From the NCBI GenBank assembly GCA_934567355.1, contig CAKTJC010000015.1, positions 1 to 64,000 on the forward strand: 64,000 bases of DNA, written 5' to 3'. Positions within the stretch are counted from its first letter, which is position 1. The number at the start of each line of letters is the position of its first letter. Below the pieces are notes generated by a model. The model was not told where the DNA came from. It was given only the letters and a program-made list of their open reading frames with translations, and ran no database searches. Positions 16,361-24,208 of the stretch are shown here, one piece after another. The position numbers and the translations under genes were made by a program. Source of the DNA: an uncultured Oscillospiraceae bacterium. Its GTDB lineage: Bacteria; Bacillota; Clostridia; Oscillospirales; Oscillospiraceae.

Positions 16361-17127
16361 GTTTGCTTTGCTTCCTCCATTATTTGACTTGTGCTTCGAT
16401 AAGAACGGTGTCCCGCGGAACCATGTCCAGCTCCTTCTGAGCGACACGCTCCACGCCTCTGGAAGAGCCCATCTCCTGAATGTCGCGCTCCAGCACGCTG
16501 TTCTCGTACTCGATTTTGCCTGCCTCTGCGCGGAAATCGGCGGCCTTGCGGGTCATCTGGCGCTGTGTCCAGTTCAGAGCGCCCAGCGCCACGCCGCTGA
16601 ACACCAGCACTGCTGCCAGCGCGGCTTTTACGCGCAGATTGCCCTTGAAAAGAATGACCTGCATTTCTCCGATCTTGATTCTGTGCTCCGCCATGATTCA
16701 CACCTCCGTGAGACTGCCGACGCGCTCGGCATCTATTCCACCATATTGTAACCCATTTTTCTCCAGATGCAAATAAAATTTTCAAAAAATGCAATATTTT
16801 TTTTGCCGGCCATGCTGCAGCCGCCGCGATCCGCCCCACCAAGTGCCAAAAGGAGGCTGCCGCCGGACGCAAAAGGCGTCCCAGCGTCATTTCCCAGGCC
16901 GCGCCGCCTGCCAAAAGGCCCAGAGAATAGCCCACGCGCAAGTCGCCGCCGCAAACTGCCAGCGCCAAATACAGCCATGCCCAGCCAGCCCCCAGCAGGA
17001 AAAGGGCATCACTCAGTACTGTGTGCTTTGGGCGGAGGGGGCGCAGGAAACCGTACAGCAGCCCCAAAGATGCCCCCAGCAGGCATGCAGCTCCAAAATG
17101 CCGGACGGCCAGTGCAGGTGCTGTCAT
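16351..17127 (-). CDS. yabQ: sporulation protein YabQ with an unusual C-terminal overrun
   Basis: The first ~125 residues look like YabQ, a membrane protein needed for spore cortex formation: four hydrophobic segments, then the basic KKILHFLKILFASGEKW tail. The start overlaps the yabP stop by 4 bases. YabQ normally ends about here, but this frame stays open through all of divIC in another register and stops inside the yabR start region, giving 258 aa. The extra ~115 residues are Arg/Gly/Gln-rich and look like an out-of-frame translation. A lost stop codon is likely. Confidence 0.65.
   Translation of the reverse strand: MTAPALAVRHFGAACLLGASLGLLYGFLRPLRPKHTVLSDALFLLGAGWAWLYLALAVCGGDLRVGYSLGLLAGGAAWEMTLGRLLRPAAASFWHLVGRIAAAAAWPAKKILHFLKILFASGEKWVTIWWNRCRARRQSHGGVNHGGAQNQDRRNAGHSFQGQSARKSRAGSSAGVQRRGAGRSELDTAPDDPQGRRFPRRGRQNRVREQRAGARHSGDGLFQRRGACRSEGAGHGSAGHRSYRSTSQIMEEAKQTWS
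16380..16694 (-). CDS. divIC: septum formation initiator, DivIC/FtsB family
   Basis: Single-pass membrane protein of 104 aa. A short cytoplasmic N-terminus is followed by one membrane helix (about 23-42) and an extracytoplasmic coiled coil with AGKIEYENSVLERDI, then GVERVAQKELDMVPRDTVLI, the usual family ending. It works in the division complex with FtsL and DivIB. A good GGAGG precedes the ATG. It is wholly overlapped by the extended yabQ frame. Confidence 0.85.
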   Translation of the reverse strand: MAEHRIKIGEMQVILFKGNLRVKAALAAVLVFSGVALGALNWTQRQMTRKAADFRAEAGKIEYENSVLERDIQEMGSSRGVERVAQKELDMVPRDTVLIEAQVK

Positions 17128-17387
17128 CCAAACAGGCGGCCGAACCAGCCGCGGCTGCGCGGCTCTTCATAGATCAGCGCCGCAATGCTGCCCTCTATGT
17201 CCACCTGACCGCCCTCCAGCGAAAGTGTTTTCAGCTGAAGCTCGCTGCCCTGAACGGTCAGCATTCCCAGACCGGTCTGCAGAACGACGGCGGTATCTTC
17301 AAAGCTGATGACCTCCGTCACTCCCGTCACTGTAAGCTTCTTTCGCTCTGATAGTGCCAGGCGGTGAGGCATCTGTTCCTGTTCCAT
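17124..17387 (-). CDS. yabP: sporulation protein YabP
   Basis: Small protein of 87 aa of the YabP/YqfC family. It has HRLALSERKKLTVTGVTEV and FEDTAVVLQTGLGMLTVQG, a beta-rich fold also found in spore coat/cortex-associated proteins, and ends in FGRLFG. In Bacillus it is made in the mother cell under sigma-E. It is the first gene of the minus-strand cluster and shows that this lineage carries the sporulation programme. Confidence 0.9.
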   Translation of the reverse strand: MEQEQMPHRLALSERKKLTVTGVTEVISFEDTAVVLQTGLGMLTVQGSELQLKTLSLEGGQVDIEGSIAALIYEEPRSRGWFGRLFG

Positions 17388-17422
17388 CGCAATTCCCCCT
17401 TACCGCAGTTTTCCATTGACAA

Positions 17423-17451
17423 ATTCTATGCCTGCTGAAGAATAGATATGC
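17423..17451 (-). promoter_or_regulatory. candidate sigma-E type promoter before yabP
   Basis: On the minus strand, GCATATC (17445-17451) and CATAGAAT (17423-17430) lie 14 bases apart, resembling the sigma-E pattern (an ATAT-containing -35 and CATA-containing -10), about 40 bases before the yabP start. The match is by eye. Confidence 0.45.
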
Positions 17452-17475
17452 CGTGCAGGCGCGGCATTTTGTCCA

Positions 17476-17504
17476 TTGACACAGGAGCAAAAACAAAGTA
17501 AAAT
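17476..17504 (+). promoter_or_regulatory. sigma-A promoter of the DUF308-larC operon
   Basis: TTGACA (17476-17481), 17 bp, TAAAAT (17499-17504), about 50 bases before the DUF308 start and divergent from yabP. Confidence 0.75.
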
Positions 17505-17557
17505 AAAGGGCAGAAACCTTCTTTTCACCCATTCCCATCATTTCCGGAGGATTTTAT

Positions 17558-18094
17558 ATGAAACGCTCCTTTGATTTTCATCCCTGGCTGAAGCCGGTGC
17601 TGACCGTGCTGCTGGGCTTTTTGCTGATTTTCCGGCCTGATTCCATCACGTCCACCCTCGCCCTGTGTGTCGGCATCGTGCTGGCGCTGGCAGGAGCGGC
17701 AAAAATGGTGAGCTTCTTTACGCAGATGAAGCTTCAGAAGGATTTTTCAAAGCTGGCGGTCTCCATCGTCCTGCTGCTCATTGGCTTTGCCATTATCCGC
17801 AATCCGCTCTCTCTGGAAAAGCAGGTGGTGCGGGTGATTGGCATCCTGCTTCTGCTGGAAGGCGTTCGGGGCTATACGGACGTTACGGTTCTTCGCGCAC
17901 GTGTCAGCTCCACGGCACTGTGCGTTGCCGGTGCGGTGCTGACGCTGATGCCCGTGACCGTTGCCCGGCTGGCGGTGACGATCTGCGGCATTGTGGTGCT
18001 GCTGATCGGTATCGGCATGATCGTTGACCTGCTTCGCGGCTCCGGCGATTCCGGCTGCACCGGCGGCAACGGCGAGATCATCGACGAGCGATGA
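17558..18094 (+). CDS. DUF308 (HdeD-like) membrane protein
   Basis: Protein of 178 aa with about six membrane helices arranged as repeated helix pairs, typical of the DUF308/HdeD family. Examples are LKPVLTVLLGFLLIFRP, TLALCVGIVLALAGAAKM and AVSIVLLLIGFAIIRNPLS. The C-terminus is a short Gly/Ser-rich cytoplasmic tail. The function in Firmicutes is unknown; E. coli HdeD is linked to acid stress. The stop overlaps the next start by 4 bases. Confidence 0.8.
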   Translation: MKRSFDFHPWLKPVLTVLLGFLLIFRPDSITSTLALCVGIVLALAGAAKMVSFFTQMKLQKDFSKLAVSIVLLLIGFAIIRNPLSLEKQVVRVIGILLLLEGVRGYTDVTVLRARVSSTALCVAGAVLTLMPVTVARLAVTICGIVVLLIGIGMIVDLLRGSGDSGCTGGNGEIIDER

Positions 18095-18585
18095 TCGTCG
18101 GCTGCTGCGCGCTTGCCGGGCGCTCCGGTCACGAGGCCGGGCGGAAGCTTCTGGAGCGGCTCTACTACGAGGAGACCGGCCAGGCGCTGCCCGGCATTCT
18201 GATAAGCGTCCGCGGAAAGCCTTATTTTGAAAATTCTCCCTATTATTTTTCCATCAGCCACACCGTCCGTCACGCTTTCTGTGCGCTCTCCCGCCGCCCG
18301 GTGGGGATCGACGCCGAGGAGCTTGACCGCACGGTGCGGTTTTCCCTTGTGAGCCGCATCCTGTCGCCGCCGGAGCTTGTCCGCTTCTGGGCGGCGCCTG
18401 ACCCGCAGCGCGCTTTCCTCACCCTGTGGGTGCTGAAGGAGGCCACCGCAAAATGCACCGGCGCGGGGCTGACCGGTTTTCCAAACAGCACGGACGACCC
18501 GCGGGTATTTTCCTGGCAGGGCTGTCTGGTGGCCATCGTCAGCCAAGGCGGGGAAGAGGAAGGAATGACGCTGCATGATTTTTGA
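18091..18585 (+). CDS. 4'-phosphopantetheinyl transferase superfamily protein
   Basis: Short Sfp-type enzyme of 164 aa. The metal-binding motif GIDAEELDR and the second motif LWVLKEATAKCTGAGL, with its Lys-Glu and downstream Lys, are intact, and FSISHTVRHAFCAL is the usual preceding block. Such enzymes move phosphopantetheine from CoA to a carrier-protein serine. No carrier protein or synthase is visible in the window, so the target is unknown. It is translationally coupled on both sides. Confidence 0.85.
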   Translation: MIVGCCALAGRSGHEAGRKLLERLYYEETGQALPGILISVRGKPYFENSPYYFSISHTVRHAFCALSRRPVGIDAEELDRTVRFSLVSRILSPPELVRFWAAPDPQRAFLTLWVLKEATAKCTGAGLTGFPNSTDDPRVFSWQGCLVAIVSQGGEEEGMTLHDF

Positions 18586-19339
18586 TACGCACGCCCATAT
18601 GGACGACCGCGCCTTTGACACCGACCGCTCTGCGCTTCTGGCGCAGCTGCCCGCGCAGGGAATCGCCCTGATAATGAACCCTGGGTGCAGCCTGGATTCT
18701 TCCCGCGCGGCGGTGGCGCTGGCGGGGCAGTATGATTATCTTTATGCCGCCGTTGGATCCCATCCGGATGCGGCAGATGAGGTGAACGAGGAAACACTGG
18801 CGCAGTACCGGCTTCTGGCGCGCAGCAGCGCCAAAGTCAGAGCCATCGGAGAGATCGGGCTGGATTATCACTACGAGGACATCCCAAGGGAGATCCAGCA
18901 GCGCGCCTTCCGGGCGCAGATGGCGCTGGCGCAGGAGCTGAAGCTGCCCGTCATCGTCCACGAGCGGGAGGCGCACGAGGACGGAATGAAAATCGTGGAG
19001 GAATTTCAGGACGTGACCGGCGTTTTCCACTGCTATTCCGGCTCGTTGGAAATGGCAAAGATGCTGATCCGGCGGGGCTGGTACATCGGCTTCGGCGGTG
19101 TGCTGACCTTCAAAAATGCACGCAAGGCTGTGGAGGTTGCGGCTCAGATTCCCTTGGAGCGCATTGTACTGGAGACCGACTGCCCCTATATGTCCCCGGA
19201 GCCCTTCCGGGGCAGGCGCAATGATCCCGGCAGGCTGCATCTGGTTGCCGAAAAGCTGGCGCAGCTGCGCGGTGTGAGCGTTGCTGAAATTGAAAACATC
19301 ACATTGGAAAACGGAAAGAAGCTGTATCGGATTGAATAA
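18575..19339 (+). CDS. tatD: TatD family deoxyribonuclease
   Basis: Metal-dependent TIM-barrel hydrolase of 254 aa. Metal ligands are in the N-terminal FDTHAHMDD, IGEIGLDYH (Glu), VIVHEREAH, GVFHCYSG and the final VLETDCPYMSP (Asp). The family has 3'-5' DNase activity and D-aminoacyl-tRNA-related variants. It overlaps the end of the transferase gene and precedes larE by 4 bases. Confidence 0.92.
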   Translation: MIFDTHAHMDDRAFDTDRSALLAQLPAQGIALIMNPGCSLDSSRAAVALAGQYDYLYAAVGSHPDAADEVNEETLAQYRLLARSSAKVRAIGEIGLDYHYEDIPREIQQRAFRAQMALAQELKLPVIVHEREAHEDGMKIVEEFQDVTGVFHCYSGSLEMAKMLIRRGWYIGFGGVLTFKNARKAVEVAAQIPLERIVLETDCPYMSPEPFRGRRNDPGRLHLVAEKLAQLRGVSVAEIENITLENGKKLYRIE

Positions 19340-19343
19340 GCAC

Positions 19344-20096
19344 ATGGAGTTATCGGATTTTTTTGCACAGCACCCCAGAGTCGCCCTGGCCTTTTCCGGC
19401 GGGGTGGATTCCGCGTATCTGCTGTACGCCGCCGTCAAATGCGGTGCGCAGGTGCAGCCCTACTATGTAAAGACGTCCTTTCAGCCCCAGTTTGAATACG
19501 AGGATGCCCAGCGCCTGGCGCAGCAGCTGAGTGTGCAGCTGAAGACCATTCATTTGAATCCCCTGGAGGATGCGGATGTCGCCGCAAATCCTGCGAACCG
19601 CTGCTACTATTGCAAGCGCCGCATCTTTACCGCCATCACCGACGCCGCCCGTGCGGACGGATTCGAGGTGCTGCTGGACGGCACCAATGCCAGCGACCGG
19701 GTGGATGACCGCCCGGGGATAAAGGCGCTGCAGGAGCTGCGCGTGCTCTCGCCCCTGCGGCTGTGCGGCCTGACCAAGGATGAGATTCGCCGCCGCTCCA
19801 AAGAGGCGGAGCTGTTCACATGGAATAAGCCCTCCTATGCCTGCCTGGCCACCCGGATTCCAACGGGAACCGTCATCACCTTGGAAGATCTGGAACGGAC
19901 GGAGCGGTGTGAGGCGTTTCTCATGCAGTTGGGCTTTTCCGGCTTCCGCATTCGCTTGATGGACGGCTGTGCCCGGCTGGAAATGCCCCAGGAGCAGCTT
20001 CCGCAGCTCCTTGCCCACCGGGAGGAAGTGCTGGAGCGGCTGAAAAAGGACTATAAAAAAGTACTCCTGGATTTGGAGGTGCGCCATGAACAGTGA
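19344..20096 (+). CDS. larE: nickel-pincer cofactor sulfur transferase LarE
   Basis: PP-loop ATP-pyrophosphatase of 250 aa that inserts sulfur into the nicotinate-derived nickel-pincer precursor. The P-loop motif FSGGVDSAYLLYAA is at the N-terminus. NRCYYCKRRIF holds conserved cysteines; this CxxC type suggests a version with more than one cysteine rather than a single sacrificial one. The block LLDGTNASDRVDDRPGIKAL is family-specific. The ATG at 19344 begins just after the tatD stop. Confidence 0.92.
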   Translation: MELSDFFAQHPRVALAFSGGVDSAYLLYAAVKCGAQVQPYYVKTSFQPQFEYEDAQRLAQQLSVQLKTIHLNPLEDADVAANPANRCYYCKRRIFTAITDAARADGFEVLLDGTNASDRVDDRPGIKALQELRVLSPLRLCGLTKDEIRRRSKEAELFTWNKPSYACLATRIPTGTVITLEDLERTERCEAFLMQLGFSGFRIRLMDGCARLEMPQEQLPQLLAHREEVLERLKKDYKKVLLDLEVRHEQ

Positions 20097-20841
20097 CATT
20101 CGCCATATTCTGGAGGGCATACAAAACGGCTCTGTGAGCATTGACGATGCCATGCTGCAGTTAAAGCAGGAGCCCTTTGCCGAGCTGGGCTATGCCAAGG
20201 TGGATCTGCACCGCAGAGTGCGGCAGGGGGCGGGAGAGGTTATTTACGGCGCTGGAAAAACCGCCGAGCAGATCACCGGTATCCTCACGGCAATGAAGCA
20301 GAACGGGCAGGAAAATGTTCTGATCACCCGGCTGGACGAGGCAAAGGCGGAGGCCGTTCAGCGCGTCCACCCGATCCGCTATTATTCCCCGGCGAAGATC
20401 GGCATTCTGGGGCAAATGGAGCCGCCCCACGGGATGGGCACCATTGTGGTGGCCACGGGGGGCACCAGCGATGTGCCTGTGGCGGAGGAAGCAGCGCTGA
20501 CCGCCGAATTTCTGGGCAACGATGTACTGCGGCTGTACGACGTGGGCGTGGCGGGAATTCATCGTCTGCTCAGCCACAGCCGGGAGCTGATGAGCGCCAG
20601 CGTGATCATTGCCATTGCGGGCATGGAGGGGGCGCTTGCCAGCGTGATCGGCGGTCTGGTGGAGTGCCCGGTAATTGCCGTGCCCACCAGCATCGGCTAC
20701 GGAGCATCCTTCGGCGGCGTCGCGGCGCTGCTTTCCATGCTCAATTCCTGTGCCAGCGGCACCGCCGTAGTAAATATCGACAATGGCTTCGGCGCAGGCT
20801 ATATGGCCAGTACCATCAATCATATGGAGGCAAAGCATTGA
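20086..20841 (+). CDS. larB: nickel-pincer cofactor biosynthesis carboxylase/hydrolase LarB
   Basis: Protein of 251 aa with a C-terminal domain like the PurE/AIR carboxylase fold. LarB carboxylates and hydrolyses nicotinic acid adenine dinucleotide to start the pincer. Seen motifs are GAGKTAEQITGIL, VATGGTSDVPVAEEA, VIAIAGMEGALASVIGGLV and SIGYGASFGGVAALLSMLNS. The start lies inside the end of larE; the stop overlaps larC. Confidence 0.93.
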   Translation: MNSDIRHILEGIQNGSVSIDDAMLQLKQEPFAELGYAKVDLHRRVRQGAGEVIYGAGKTAEQITGILTAMKQNGQENVLITRLDEAKAEAVQRVHPIRYYSPAKIGILGQMEPPHGMGTIVVATGGTSDVPVAEEAALTAEFLGNDVLRLYDVGVAGIHRLLSHSRELMSASVIIAIAGMEGALASVIGGLVECPVIAVPTSIGYGASFGGVAALLSMLNSCASGTAVVNIDNGFGAGYMASTINHMEAKH

Positions 20842-22028
20842 ATATTCTGTATTTGGACTGCGGCATGGGTGCTGCCGGTGATATGCTCACCGCCGCTCTG
20901 CTGGAGCTTTTCCCGGAGCCGGACACGATGGTGGAGCAGCTGAATGCGCTGGGCGTTCCCGGCGTGCGCTATGAGCGGGAGCTGACGCAGAAATGCGGCA
21001 TCACCGGTACGCACATGCATGTCTATGTGGGCGATACCGAGGAGGGTAAGCATGATCACCACCATCATGGTACGCACGAGCACCATCACCACAGCAGCAT
21101 GGAGCAGCTGGAGCATTGGATCTCCCACATTCAGGCATCCGATGCGGTGAAGAAAAATATCCATGCCGTCTACCGCAAAATTGCGCAGGCGGAAAGCGCT
21201 GTCCATGGGGTGCAGATAGAGCAGATCCATTTTCACGAGGTTGGCTCTCTGGATGCCCTGGCGGATGTGACTGCTGTGTGCTATCTCATGGAGCAGCTGG
21301 GCAGCCCTGCCGTTTATGCTTCCCCCGTCCATGTGGGCAGCGGCCACGTCAGCTGTGCCCATGGCATTCTCCCCGTCCCCGCCCCTGCCACGGCGGAGAT
21401 CCTCAGAGGAATTCCTATCTACGGCGGTCAGATTCAGGGTGAGCTGTGTACCCCCACCGGGGCAGCGCTGCTGAAGCAGTTTGTCACCCGGTTCGGCGAT
21501 ATGCCGGTCATGACTCCCGCCGCCGTGGGCTACGGCATGGGAAAAAAGAATTTTGCAATGGCCAACTGCATCCGTGCCGTCCTGGGCGCCTCCGGCGCAG
21601 AGAATGAAGATACCATCCTGGAGCTGAGCTGCAATCTGGACGACATGACCGCCGAGGAGATCGGCTTTGCCATGGAGCAACTGCTGGCTGCCGGAGCACC
21701 GGAGGTTTTTACAGCCGCCATCGGCATGAAAAAGAACCGCCCGGGCACGATGCTCACTGTTCTTTGCCGCGAAAGCCAGCGGGATGAAATGGTGCGGCTC
21801 CTGTTCTGCCACACCACCACCCTGGGCATCCGGGAAACACCCCACCGCCGTTATATCCTGAACCGGCATACCGAAACAGTCGAAACGCCCTACGGCACTG
21901 TCCGCTGCAAAATCTCCAAAGGTCATGGCATCCGCCGCTGCAAGGCAGAATACGACGACCTGTCCGCCATTGCCAAAGAGCACCAGCTTCCCCTTGCGGA
22001 GGTTCGCCGCAAAATTGAAGTGAAATAA
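20838..22028 (+). CDS. larC: nickel insertion protein LarC (single reading frame)
   Basis: Protein of 396 aa that loads nickel into the pincer cofactor using CTP. The N-terminus ILYLDCGMGAAGDMLTAAL is diagnostic. A His-rich stretch at about 69-84 (HDHHHHGTHEHHHH) should bind nickel. The C-terminal LarC2 part has LSCNLDDMTAEEIGFAMEQL and MKKNRPGTMLTVLC. In Lactobacillus plantarum larC needs a ribosomal frameshift, but here both halves are one ORF. The TTG start at 20838 follows GGAGG by 7 bases and overlaps the larB stop. Confidence 0.92.
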   Translation: MNILYLDCGMGAAGDMLTAALLELFPEPDTMVEQLNALGVPGVRYERELTQKCGITGTHMHVYVGDTEEGKHDHHHHGTHEHHHHSSMEQLEHWISHIQASDAVKKNIHAVYRKIAQAESAVHGVQIEQIHFHEVGSLDALADVTAVCYLMEQLGSPAVYASPVHVGSGHVSCAHGILPVPAPATAEILRGIPIYGGQIQGELCTPTGAALLKQFVTRFGDMPVMTPAAVGYGMGKKNFAMANCIRAVLGASGAENEDTILELSCNLDDMTAEEIGFAMEQLLAAGAPEVFTAAIGMKKNRPGTMLTVLCRESQRDEMVRLLFCHTTTLGIRETPHRRYILNRHTETVETPYGTVRCKISKGHGIRRCKAEYDDLSAIAKEHQLPLAEVRRKIEVK

Positions 22029-22041
22029 TTAAAATTATGTC

Positions 22042-22069
22042 TTGACTTTTTCCATAGATTGGCTATAAT
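22042..22069 (+). promoter_or_regulatory. sigma-A promoter of tRNA-Gln
   Basis: TTGACT (22042-22047), 16 bp, TATAAT (22064-22069), 20 bases before the tRNA 5' end. Confidence 0.8.
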
Positions 22070-22089
22070 AATACCGTTCCGAATCAAAT

Positions 22090-22163
22090 AGAGGATTTGT
22101 GTAACGGTAGCACACCGGACTCTGACTCCGTTTGCGGGGGTTCGAATCCCTCATCCTCTGCCA
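22090..22163 (+). tRNA. tRNA-Gln (anticodon CTG)
   Basis: 74 bases including an encoded CCA. Acceptor stem AGAGGAT / ATCCTCT pairs fully, discriminator G, T-loop TTCGAAT, D-loop with GGTAG. The anticodon loop CTCTGAC places CTG at the anticodon. Confidence 0.93.
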
Positions 22164-22166
22164 TAA

Positions 22167-22203
22167 GCCACCGTAATTCTGATGGAATTACGGTGGCATT
22201 TTT
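22167..22203 (+). terminator. intrinsic terminator after tRNA-Gln
   Basis: Perfect 13-bp stem GCCACCGTAATTC / GAATTACGGTGGC with a 5-base loop, followed by ATTTTT. Confidence 0.9.
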
Positions 22204-22382
22204 ATGCTCATTATGGTATACTGGGCTTAACAGGTTGGAATTTGAGGAAATGCTTTTGATGATTCAGAAAATCCGGCCTTTTGTAAAATTCGGGGATTTT
22301 ATTGGTAAATTGGATATTCTGACCTGCCTTTCACATATGACAAAAAGCAATGGAGAAAAGCAGCAGAAAGGAGAAATTGGAT

Positions 22383-23027
22383 ATGAGTGTGAGCTTCGTA
22401 ACCCAGCAAATCAATCGTATTGAATCCGGGGCTTTTAAGAGGATCAAGCCCTTTGGTTTTGTGAAACACGGACGAACCCTGCACAGATTTGTTTCCGGCG
22501 ATATTTCTCAGGTTATAGATTTTCAATGCGGTCCGGCATATCTGGGTGCGACACACGAGATGTGGGTCAATGTTGGGATCCGGATCCCGGAATGTATGGA
22601 AAGACAGTTTCACGCCGTGAACAGCAAAAAGTTTTACCATGAACATGAGTGCAACATGCGTTCCCGCCTGGGCGTTATTGGAACAAAAGGCCTCAAAGGC
22701 GAAAAGACTTTCTGCCTTGACGGTGATGCCGAAACGATGTGCAGCGAGATCATAAGCGAGATCGAAAACGATGTCCTTCCCGTATTTGATATTCTGTCAA
22801 GCAGGCAGGCTATCTTGGAACATCGGAGGGAGTACCCGTGGTTTGACAGAATGAACAACCACCTGATCGTGCTGGAGGAATCCTTGATTTACGGACATCT
22901 GGGTGATCTGCCAAAGGCGAGAGAGCTGTTTGATGAATACTATGAGATCGCACTGCGAAGACGCGAGCACTGTCCGTCGCATATCGCCTACCTGGATAAG
23001 CTCCGCAGCAGCCTCGGATTTTTGTAA
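22383..23027 (+). CDS. DUF4304-like protein
   Basis: Protein of 214 aa, soluble. Its N-terminal part fits the DUF4304 pattern: a Lys-rich start, FKRIKPFGFVKHGRTLHRFV, then DISQVIDFQCGP and the conserved WVNVGIRIPE. The C-terminal part ends in a helical KARELFDEYYEIALRRREHCPSH-type segment, given here only in outline. The ATG at 22383 is 9 bases after AAAGGAG. Codon use is more A/T-rich than the flanking operons, which with its place next to a tRNA hints at acquisition. Function unknown. Confidence 0.65.
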   Translation: MSVSFVTQQINRIESGAFKRIKPFGFVKHGRTLHRFVSGDISQVIDFQCGPAYLGATHEMWVNVGIRIPECMERQFHAVNSKKFYHEHECNMRSRLGVIGTKGLKGEKTFCLDGDAETMCSEIISEIENDVLPVFDILSSRQAILEHRREYPWFDRMNNHLIVLEESLIYGHLGDLPKARELFDEYYEIALRRREHCPSHIAYLDKLRSSLGFL

Positions 23028-23194
23028 TAACGGGTTCTGACCAGCTTACGGCTTTCATTTCGCCGCAGCGGCAGGTTGCGAAAAAGAACGCTGCGGTTGG
23101 TGGTAAATGCAGGAAAAGCGTCGTATAATGCGGTCAGCGAAAGAAGGACGGGGGATTGTGAAATTATCTGAAAAAATCGCTGTGCTGAGAAAGC

Positions 23195-23224
23195 AAAAGG
23201 CCGTTCCCATACGCGGGAGCGGCC
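23195..23224 (-). terminator. intrinsic terminator of the 23.2-24.0 kb gene
   Basis: Stem GGCCGTTCCC / GGGAGCGGCC (23199-23224); on the minus strand it lies 7 bases after the stop and is followed by TTTTGCTT. Confidence 0.8.
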
Positions 23225-23230
23225 TGCTGT

Positions 23231-24040
23231 TTATTCCTCCGGCTCTGCAGGGTATTCCACCTTGGGGATGAACCGGGTGGCGACTTTTCCCTTGCCCTTG
23301 TGCTTGACATAGAAGTAGCCGATCACGGAAAAAACAGATGCACCGATGAAATTCACAATCAGATCCTTCATGGTGTCAATGATCCCAAGATCCAGGTAGC
23401 CGCCAAGACCGAGAGATTCTTGGGAGCCATCGGAATGGACGACGACGGTATCCACAATATCCCAAACGTGGATGACCGTATTGCTGTTGGTGGGATCCAG
23501 ATTTACGGAGTGGATGGCATGCACAACGGTATCCTTCTGCATATCCCGCCCCAGAAGCTGATCCACGCCAAACTCATAAAACTCCCACAGTACGCCTACC
23601 GTCATGGAGAAGCAGAAGGCGACGATGGCCAGATACAGCGGTGAGAGCTTGAAGGAAAAACGGTCGTTCCGATTCAGCATATCCACCAGACAGAAGCCGA
23701 TGGCGGCGCACAGGAAGCCGTTGATGGTGTGCAGCATGGTGTCCCAATTGGGGACACGGACGTAAAAGCTGTTGATTTCCCCCAGTATTTCCGCCGCGAA
23801 AATGAAGAGCAGAATAATAACCTCCAGTGTGCTGGGCAGCACGATCTTCAGCTTCCGTGAAATAATGCTGGGCAGTAGCATGAGGATCAGCGACAGGGCA
23901 CACAGGAAGACACTCTGGTATTCCCGCCGCAGCACAGCACGCACCAGGACAAAAATAATCAGTCCGCGCAGCACCAGATAGACGGCAAGGGTGGTCTTGT
24001 TCCGGTAGATGGGCTTCTCTTTTTTTGCTTTGCGAGGCAT
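23231..24040 (-). CDS. polytopic membrane protein, unknown function
   Basis: Protein of 269 aa with about seven hydrophobic segments after a basic N-terminus (MPRKAKKEK). Conserved-looking polar motifs inside the membrane region are VPNWDTMLHTINGFL and GVLWEFYEFGVDQLLG, with Asp, His and Glu near helix ends. These recall the DUF2238/YjdF type of integral membrane protein, but the family link is by eye. It is a single-gene unit with its own terminator. Confidence 0.7.
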   Translation of the reverse strand: MPRKAKKEKPIYRNKTTLAVYLVLRGLIIFVLVRAVLRREYQSVFLCALSLILMLLPSIISRKLKIVLPSTLEVIILLFIFAAEILGEINSFYVRVPNWDTMLHTINGFLCAAIGFCLVDMLNRNDRFSFKLSPLYLAIVAFCFSMTVGVLWEFYEFGVDQLLGRDMQKDTVVHAIHSVNLDPTNSNTVIHVWDIVDTVVVHSDGSQESLGLGGYLDLGIIDTMKDLIVNFIGASVFSVIGYFYVKHKGKGKVATRFIPKVEYPAEPEE

Positions 24041-24208
24041 AAGGCTCCCCCTTGTTCATGTTATATTGTCCCATTATATCAGAAGATTATTCCCGGTCAA
24101 GAGCAGCAGGACGCAGATTGTTCAAAAAATTGTAAACTTTTCCGGTTCAAAGCCTTTCTATTTTTTGAAATTATGATATAATAAGAAAAATAAAAAAGGA
24201 GGCACCCC

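Noticed and set aside
20838..22028. Programmed frameshift in larC, as in Lactobacillus plantarum
   Set aside because: The gene is a single uninterrupted frame with both LarC1 and LarC2 parts, so no shift is needed.
22090..22163. attL-like duplication of the tRNA-Gln 3' end
   Set aside because: No second copy of the tRNA end and no integrase gene were seen downstream.
22097..22423. Plus-strand frame starting inside the tRNA-Gln gene
   Set aside because: It begins within the tRNA and crosses its terminator; no Shine-Dalgarno.
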